The notes under the pieces are model-generated. The model searched no databases. It saw only the letters and a program-made list of their open reading frames with translations, and was not told where the DNA came from. Below are positions 5,406 through 9,683 of a stretch of DNA of 9,683 bases, piece by piece. The translations under genes and the position numbers were made by a program. This DNA comes from Clostridia bacterium (GTDB lineage Bacteria; Bacillota; Clostridia; TANB77; UBA1234). How positions within the stretch are numbered: the stretch's first letter is position 1; each line of letters begins with the position of its first letter. The stretch lies in assembly GCA_900753135.1 (NCBI GenBank), contig CAADXZ010000174.1, positions 1 through 9,683 of the forward strand, written 5' to 3'.

Positions 5406-8227
5406 AGAAGAATATACTAATTTTAATGATGTTGTTTGTAATGATTTTTTCATCAATGTCTAGTGTTTATGCACTTACGACTTTGTATGAAAAGGAAAGT
5501 GAAGAAAGAATATCGTCGGGAGTAGTATTGAAAAATTACAAAAGATTAACTGACAAAGGTTGGCTTTCTATTAATATTTTAGAAGTCGAACTTGAAGATG
5601 AAAATACAAAGGTTGGACTTTTAAATTCTGTAAATGGTTTGAATACATTTCAAACTGTAGCACAAATGGCGAACAAAGATAATATTGTTGCTGCTATAAA
5701 TGGTGATTTCTTTAATGGAAATTATAAAAATGGTAACACAATTGGACTTTCGATTTCTGATGGGAAACTTCTTACATCTACATATTATGAGAATGAAACG
5801 AAAGATACTTTCGGAACTTTTGTTTTGGATGACGAAAACAATGCATGGTTTGATTATTTTAACAATAAAATAACTCTTGTTTCTAAAAAAGATGATTCAA
5901 AATTACAAATATGCGAGTATAACAAGCTTATTTCTAGTTATGAATATCCTGTATTGTATACAAGAGATTGGAAAGAAACTTCAATTGGATCTACGGAAAA
6001 TTTAGCTTTATTAGAGATGGTCGTAGAAAATAATAAGGTTAAAGAATTGAGATATAATCAACCAGCTGTGGAGATACCAGAAGATGGTTTTGTTATTGCG
6101 GCTATTGGCAATGCTGCAAAAAATATGGAAGATAATTTTAAAGTTGGAACAAAAGTTGAACTTGAAGTTGATATGAATCTAGATGTCGAAAAAGTTAAAA
6201 TGGCTGTTTCTGGTGGAGCAATGCTTGTTGAAAATGGAAAACTTCCGGAAAAATTTGCTTCAAACATTTCTGGTTCTCATCCAAGAACTGCAATTGGTTT
6301 GTCAAAAGATGGTGAAACATTATACCTGGTTACTGTTGATGGTAGACAATTATCAAGCATTGGAATGACACAAACAGAACTTGGAGAATTTTTAATCGAA
6401 AAAGATATATATAATGCACTTAACTTGGATGGCGGTGGCTCTACAACAATGGTTGCAAGAAGACTTGGATATGGTTCGATTTCAACAATAAACTCTCCAA
6501 GTGGTGGCACACTTAGAATGGTTACAAATGCCATCGGCGTTTATAATAATAGTAAAACTGGTAAGTTAGATACTTTGATTTTAAAGACTAAAGAAGAAAA
6601 TGTTTTTGCTGGATGCAAAAGAGAGTTAGAAGTATTAGGATATGATAAATATTATAATCCTGTAGAAGTTGATATAGATGATATTACATTTACTTATAGT
6701 GGAGTTAAAGTTGAAGTAGAAGATGGCATAATTATTGCTGGTGATGAGGCAGGAACAGCAACAATAACTGCTAAAAAAGGTAGTGCAAGGGGTTCTTTGA
6801 GTATTGATGTGCTAAGTGTACCAAATGAGTTGACAATATCTCCAAGGGATGTTAACGCAACGTTAGAAAAGCCTGTAGACTATGATGTAATTGCTAAAAA
6901 TAAGAATGGATATTATGCTTCTATTAATTATGATGAATTAGAATGGAATATTGAAAAAGGTAAAGGAAGATTTGAAGGAAATAAATACATTCCTCTTGAG
7001 GAAGGCGAACATATAATTTCTATTTCTGCTGGAAAAGCTAAGGCTTTTGCCAGAGTTCTTGTTGGTAGAAAAGTTGTTGACACAGTACTTGATGATTTTG
7101 AAAGTGAAAACTTTTATTTTACTTCTTATCCAGAAGCAGTAAATGGTAAAGCTAGGTTGTCAGAAGAAGAGGTATATTCAGGTGGAAGTTCTGCAAAATT
7201 AAATTATGATTTTACAACGACGGACTTAACTAGGGCAGCATATTTAAGATTTAATGAAGGTATAACAGTTCCTGAAGATGCAGAGAGCATTAGTTTTTAT
7301 GTATGTGGAGATGACAAAACTGCAGATTATATTAAATTAAAATTCATAGATGCAAAGGGAGTTACTCAACTTGTAATGGCAAATAAGTCGATTTCAGATG
7401 AATGGACAAAGGTGACTGTTGATTTAAGTACAGTTGCTTTACCAGCAACACTTACAGATATATATGTTGCACAAGATAAACCTGATGTAAAGAACAAAGG
7501 TATTGTTTATATTGATGATTTGTGTTTTTCAAAATCATCAGATGTAGAAATTGAAAAAACAAAAATACCAGAAGATATAAAGGGAGAAGATTCTTTGAAT
7601 ATCAAAACTGATTTTGACAACACAGATACATTTAAAATTTTTGTTTATGATAAGATAAAAGAGGAAAAAACTTTATTGGATAGATTAACTAATAATAACA
7701 TAAAAAAGTTAATGAATGAGAAAGCTGATCTTGTGTTGTTTACTACAAAACAAGATGATAAAGTTTTAGAAACAGTAACTGCTAAAAACTTTTCTGTTCA
7801 AGAATATTCTAAAACAGAGGATGAAGAAGCAACTTATATAACAATAGATGTATCAAATGGAGGATTAAGGAAAACAGATTATAAACAATGGGTGTATTTA
7901 CAAAAAGATATTAAAAGCACATCAAATAAAAATATATTTATACTAATGAAAGGTACATTAGAAAGTTTTTCGGATATCAGAGAGAAAAAGGCTTTCGTAG
8001 ATACATTATGTGATTTGAAAAGGTCAACGTCAAAAAATATTTGGTTAATTTATCAAGGCGATTACACCACTTACTCAATGGAAAGGGGCATAAAACATTT
8101 GATAATAGGCAATGAATGGATTGATAAAACTGAACCTTTGGAAGTCGCTAAGAATACAAAATGTTTGATTATAACATTAGATGGTAAAAATCTTACGTAT
8201 GAAATAAAGAATATTTTTGAAAAATAA
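5402..8227 (+). CDS. Secreted multidomain phosphodiester glycosidase (NAGPA domain)
   Basis: 941 residues. A signal peptide with MKK and a long hydrophobic core ends near the Ala of VYA (about 25). Residues about 90-385 form a phosphodiester glycosidase (NAGPA/uncovering-enzyme) domain with NGDFF (100-104), HPRTAIG (from 293, R295) and the LDGGGS motif (D343-S347), all conserved hallmarks, so it is probably active. Next come an Ig-like, BIG2-type domain (390-472), a second beta-rich domain (473-558), a jelly-roll carbohydrate-binding-like domain (562-712, DDFES to YIDDLCF), and a C-terminal region (about 735-941) that resembles a calcineurin-like metallophosphatase fold without its Asp/His metal ligands. 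The likely role is cleaving glycan phosphodiesters at the cell surface; the substrate is unknown. The start uses AAGGAGG with only a 4-nt spacer and overlaps ttcA. No sorting motif or TM segment is seen at the C-terminus. Confidence 0.87.
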   Translation: MKKNILILMMLFVMIFSSMSSVYALTTLYEKESEERISSGVVLKNYKRLTDKGWLSINILEVELEDENTKVGLLNSVNGLNTFQTVAQMANKDNIVAAINGDFFNGNYKNGNTIGLSISDGKLLTSTYYENETKDTFGTFVLDDENNAWFDYFNNKITLVSKKDDSKLQICEYNKLISSYEYPVLYTRDWKETSIGSTENLALLEMVVENNKVKELRYNQPAVEIPEDGFVIAAIGNAAKNMEDNFKVGTKVELEVDMNLDVEKVKMAVSGGAMLVENGKLPEKFASNISGSHPRTAIGLSKDGETLYLVTVDGRQLSSIGMTQTELGEFLIEKDIYNALNLDGGGSTTMVARRLGYGSISTINSPSGGTLRMVTNAIGVYNNSKTGKLDTLILKTKEENVFAGCKRELEVLGYDKYYNPVEVDIDDITFTYSGVKVEVEDGIIIAGDEAGTATITAKKGSARGSLSIDVLSVPNELTISPRDVNATLEKPVDYDVIAKNKNGYYASINYDELEWNIEKGKGRFEGNKYIPLEEGEHIISISAGKAKAFARVLVGRKVVDTVLDDFESENFYFTSYPEAVNGKARLSEEEVYSGGSSAKLNYDFTTTDLTRAAYLRFNEGITVPEDAESISFYVCGDDKTADYIKLKFIDAKGVTQLVMANKSISDEWTKVTVDLSTVALPATLTDIYVAQDKPDVKNKGIVYIDDLCFSKSSDVEIEKTKIPEDIKGEDSLNIKTDFDNTDTFKIFVYDKIKEEKTLLDRLTNNNIKKLMNEKADLVLFTTKQDDKVLETVTAKNFSVQEYSKTEDEEATYITIDVSNGGLRKTDYKQWVYLQKDIKSTSNKNIFILMKGTLESFSDIREKKAFVDTLCDLKRSTSKNIWLIYQGDYTTYSMERGIKHLIIGNEWIDKTEPLEVAKNTKCLIITLDGKNLTYEIKNIFEK

Positions 8228-8261
8228 TTTAGGTTATTACAAAGCTAAAAAGCTTTATAAA

Positions 8262-8300
8262 AGAAAAAGACCGTGGAAAAATTTTTATCCACGGTTTTTA
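8262..8300. terminator. Bidirectional intrinsic terminator
   Basis: ACCGTGGA (8270-8277) pairs perfectly with TCCACGGT (8288-8295), extended by A-rich and T-rich flanks. On the plus strand TTTTT follows (8295-8299). On the minus strand the stem is followed by CTTTTTCTTTT. It therefore serves both converging genes, the glycosidase from the left and the 158-aa gene from the right. A small extra hairpin (8241-8246 with 8251-8256) precedes it. Confidence 0.88.
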
Positions 8301-8329
8301 AACTTTTGCGTCACAGCTGTTAGAAACTG

Positions 8330-8806
8330 CTATGCTTCTTCCGCAAATAGGCGCTTGCTGAGTTCATAAGTAACCCAAGCGCCGACTCCGAAGAATCCAA
8401 GAAGGTCCAAGATCATATCTAGGCTGAGCCTTCTTTCACCAGAAAACTCCCAGTGGCTAGAATCTTTGGCTGCGAAGCCATCGTTTCCATCATAGAAATC
8501 TCCCGAGAAGCTCCAGGCATCCGATTTCACCCAAAGGTGAACACCTCCATCGAGGAGATATTCTGCACTTTTCACGGTGAAATCACTACTCAAAGTCAAA
8601 GCATTGAGGTTTACAAGGTTTGGATGCTCTTGGTAGATTTTACGTGCGAAGCTTTCTACTTGGTTCCAAGCAGCAACTTCACGTTGCTTTTGAACGTTGT
8701 GCCCCGCCACAAACATAGCAAGGCACAAAATCGGTGCCCATAGATGAACATCAAAGAAGATGTCCACAAGGACAGAAAGAAAATTTCGCCGTTCGTATAA
8801 TTCCAT
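8330..8806 (-). CDS. Two-TM protein of unknown family with foreign base composition
   Basis: 158 residues. It has a hydrophobic segment at about 9-34, a hydrophilic central part of about 90 residues rich in Trp, Asp and Ser (SDAWSFSGDFYDGNDG at 95-110), a second hydrophobic segment at about 128-147, and a short charged tail. The two likely TM helices would place the central part on one side of the membrane, probably outside. I do not recognise the family and see no catalytic motif. The start is firm: AAGGAGG eight nt before ATG, and a good promoter upstream. A hand count gives 196 G+C in 8341-8760 (46.7 %), against about 33 % in sampled stretches of the adjacent genes. This points to recent acquisition or an unusual selective regime. 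It is a single gene between two terminators. Confidence 0.75.
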   Translation of the reverse strand: MELYERRNFLSVLVDIFFDVHLWAPILCLAMFVAGHNVQKQREVAAWNQVESFARKIYQEHPNLVNLNALTLSSDFTVKSAEYLLDGGVHLWVKSDAWSFSGDFYDGNDGFAAKDSSHWEFSGERRLSLDMILDLLGFFGVGAWVTYELSKRLFAEEA

Positions 8807-8847
8807 ACGATTAGCCTCCTTATAATGGTTTATTTTTTACAATATCA

Positions 8848-8876
8848 ATTGTATCACAATTATGTTAACAGTACAA
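8848..8876 (-). promoter_or_regulatory. Extended -10 promoter of the 158-aa gene
   Basis: On the minus strand TTGTAC (8871-8876) and TACAAT (8848-8853) are 17 nt apart, with TGA directly before the -10 box (extended -10). The predicted start lies about 35 nt before the ATG at 8806. The promoter is AT-rich and host-like although the gene body is not. Confidence 0.75.
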
Positions 8877-8903
8877 GAGGTATTAAAAATAAATAAACAA
8901 TAT

Positions 8904-8943
8904 ATAAAAAATAAAAGCCAAAATTAAATGCTTTTTGGCTTTT
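8904..8943 (-). terminator. mecA terminator overlapping the end of the gene
   Basis: A perfect 11-bp stem, AAAAGCCAAAA with TTTTGGCTTTT (8913-8923 and 8933-8943), has a 9-nt loop and on the minus strand is followed by TATTTTTT. The upstream arm and the loop contain the last codons and the TAA stop (8924-8926) of mecA, so termination begins within the coding end. Confidence 0.82.
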
Positions 8944-9553
8944 TAAAAGTTCTTTTCTTTTTGTTAAAGTATTTAGAAATAGTTTGCAAAGCGTTACTAT
9001 CAATGACAGTTTTGCCATACTCAGACATTTTAGCTTCAAACATTGAAGAAAATCTTGCAATAGAAGCGTACTCTAAAATGTTTGTGTAAGGCATTTCATT
9101 AGCCTTTAAATAGTAAATGTCATTCGCTGAATAAAGCGTGTTATCTCCAAGCTTTGAAACGTCAACAGTCTTACAAAAGTTACAAATATCATCAAAAGAA
9201 TTAAAACAAAAAATAGTATTCGTCATAACTAATGGCATTTTCTTTCTTTTTAATTTAATATTTTCTTTCTTTGCGTGCTTTTTCGCATTAAACTTAATAA
9301 CGGGTTTCTCGTTTGTTCTTGTTACAATTAGTGTGAAGTTTCCTCCACCTGAAGTAGAGGCTTCTACATAAATCATTGAATCATCAACATTAAAGTCTAA
9401 TTCTCTTTCGGCTTCATTCATAACGTCCCAAAAAAGATCTTGTGACTCTGGTGAGTTGTACATGAAAGAGTATAAATCAATGTTTCTTGCTTCTAAATCA
9501 TCAATTGTAATGGTGATTTTTATTTGATCTTCGGCAATTTTTTCTATTTTCAA
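8924..9553 (-). CDS. mecA: MecA-family ClpC adaptor protein
   Basis: 209 residues. MecA adaptors bind target proteins through an N-terminal domain and deliver them to the ClpC-ClpP protease through a C-terminal domain. The N-terminal block (1-80) shows MKIEKI, the LEARNIDL motif (20-27), NSPESQDLFWDVMNEAE (33-49) and a Gly-rich strand region. A basic linker (89-105, KKHAKKENIKLKRKK) leads to the C-terminal domain (110-197), which starts with IFCFNSFDDICNF and ends with YGKTVI...ISKYF. The start is TTG at 9551-9553 with GGGAGG seven nt before it (9561-9566). An in-frame ATG at 9571 would add six residues but would place the ribosome site inside the gene, so TTG is preferred. It is monocistronic, with its own terminator. 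Targets in this organism are unknown. Confidence 0.9.
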   Translation of the reverse strand: MKIEKIAEDQIKITITIDDLEARNIDLYSFMYNSPESQDLFWDVMNEAERELDFNVDDSMIYVEASTSGGGNFTLIVTRTNEKPVIKFNAKKHAKKENIKLKRKKMPLVMTNTIFCFNSFDDICNFCKTVDVSKLGDNTLYSANDIYYLKANEMPYTNILEYASIARFSSMFEAKMSEYGKTVIDSNALQTISKYFNKKKRTFKKPKSI

Positions 9554-9590
9554 ATAAATGCCTCCCTTCATTTTTGTTTAGTATAATTTA

Positions 9591-9619
9591 ATTATATATT
9601 CAATGCTTATAAAGTTAAA
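9591..9619 (-). promoter_or_regulatory. Candidate mecA promoter
   Basis: On the minus strand a perfect TATAAT (9591-9596) lies 17 nt from TTTAAC (9614-9619). The -35 match is weak (3 of 6). The spacing to the TTG start gives a short leader of about 30 nt. The sequence is so AT-rich that other -10 matches exist (for instance TATACT at 9580-9585). Confidence 0.4.
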
Positions 9620-9651
9620 TGATAAAAGTTTGGAAAATATGGTTTTATCAT
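9619..9651. repeat. Inverted repeat upstream of mecA
   Basis: ATGATAAAA (9619-9627) and TTTTATCAT (9643-9651) form a perfect 9-bp inverted repeat with a 15-nt spacer. It lies just upstream of, and touches, the candidate mecA -35 region. It could be an operator for a dimeric regulator or part of a divergent element outside the window. Confidence 0.35.
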
Positions 9652-9683
9652 GAAACTCTTATATTATAGTATATTATTTTTTG

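Noticed and set aside
6058..6534. Minus-strand frames within the glycosidase gene
   Set aside because: They are antisense to the conserved NAGPA active-site region and have no gene signals.
8453..8743. Plus-strand 96-codon frame opposite the 158-aa gene
   Set aside because: The minus frame has promoter, AAGGAGG, terminator and a plausible two-TM protein; the plus frame has none of these.

Overview
The window looks like chromosome of a low-GC (about 30 to 33 %) member of the Clostridia, probably a gut anaerobe. This rests on strong AGGAGG-type ribosome sites, two TTG starts behind perfect Shine-Dalgarno sequences, a mecA-type adaptor gene, a clostridial-style TtcA, a multidomain phosphodiester glycosidase, and a RepA/TnpV mobile-element module of the kind seen in clostridial elements. 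Species cannot be named from the sequence.

Layout. (1) 1-2917 is accessory DNA. A plus-strand gene (8-1033) encodes a helical protein with an RN-x3-HG motif typical of HEPN RNase-like proteins. A cluster of three hairpins with a 13-bp direct repeat follows it, then a terminator. Converging on it from the right is a minus-strand module: an iteron array and AT-rich stretch (putative replication origin), repA (RepA_N initiator, C-terminally short, with its ribosome site inside an 8-bp hairpin), tnpV (Tn4451-type accessory protein), and a small unknown gene with a TTG start. (2) 2918-2993 is tRNA-Pro(UGG) on the minus strand, with a clear promoter and its own downstream terminator; it marks the border between accessory and core-like DNA. 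(3) 3230-4471 (minus) is a membrane-anchored extracytoplasmic protein of unknown function. (4) 4578-8227 (plus) is a two-gene operon: a TtcA-family tRNA sulfurtransferase and, overlapping it by 4 bp, a large secreted phosphodiester glycosidase (NAGPA domain) with Ig-like, carbohydrate-binding-like and degenerate metallophosphatase-like domains. A bidirectional terminator closes it. (5) 8330-8806 (minus) is a two-TM protein of unknown family whose GC (about 47 %) is far above its neighbours. (6) 8924-9553 (minus) is mecA, with its own terminator and a candidate promoter.

How the parts relate. The left third reads as the end of an integrated or integrative element with replication functions and a possible defence gene as cargo, lying against a tRNA gene. 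No integrase or second att copy is in view, so the integration model is inference. The right two thirds is ordinary chromosomal content (tRNA thiolation, surface glycan processing, ClpC adaptor) interrupted by the compositionally foreign 158-aa gene. The most worthwhile unexplained items are the HEPN-like gene with its downstream structured repeats, the RBS-sequestering hairpin plus iterons controlling repA, and the GC-anomalous membrane protein.
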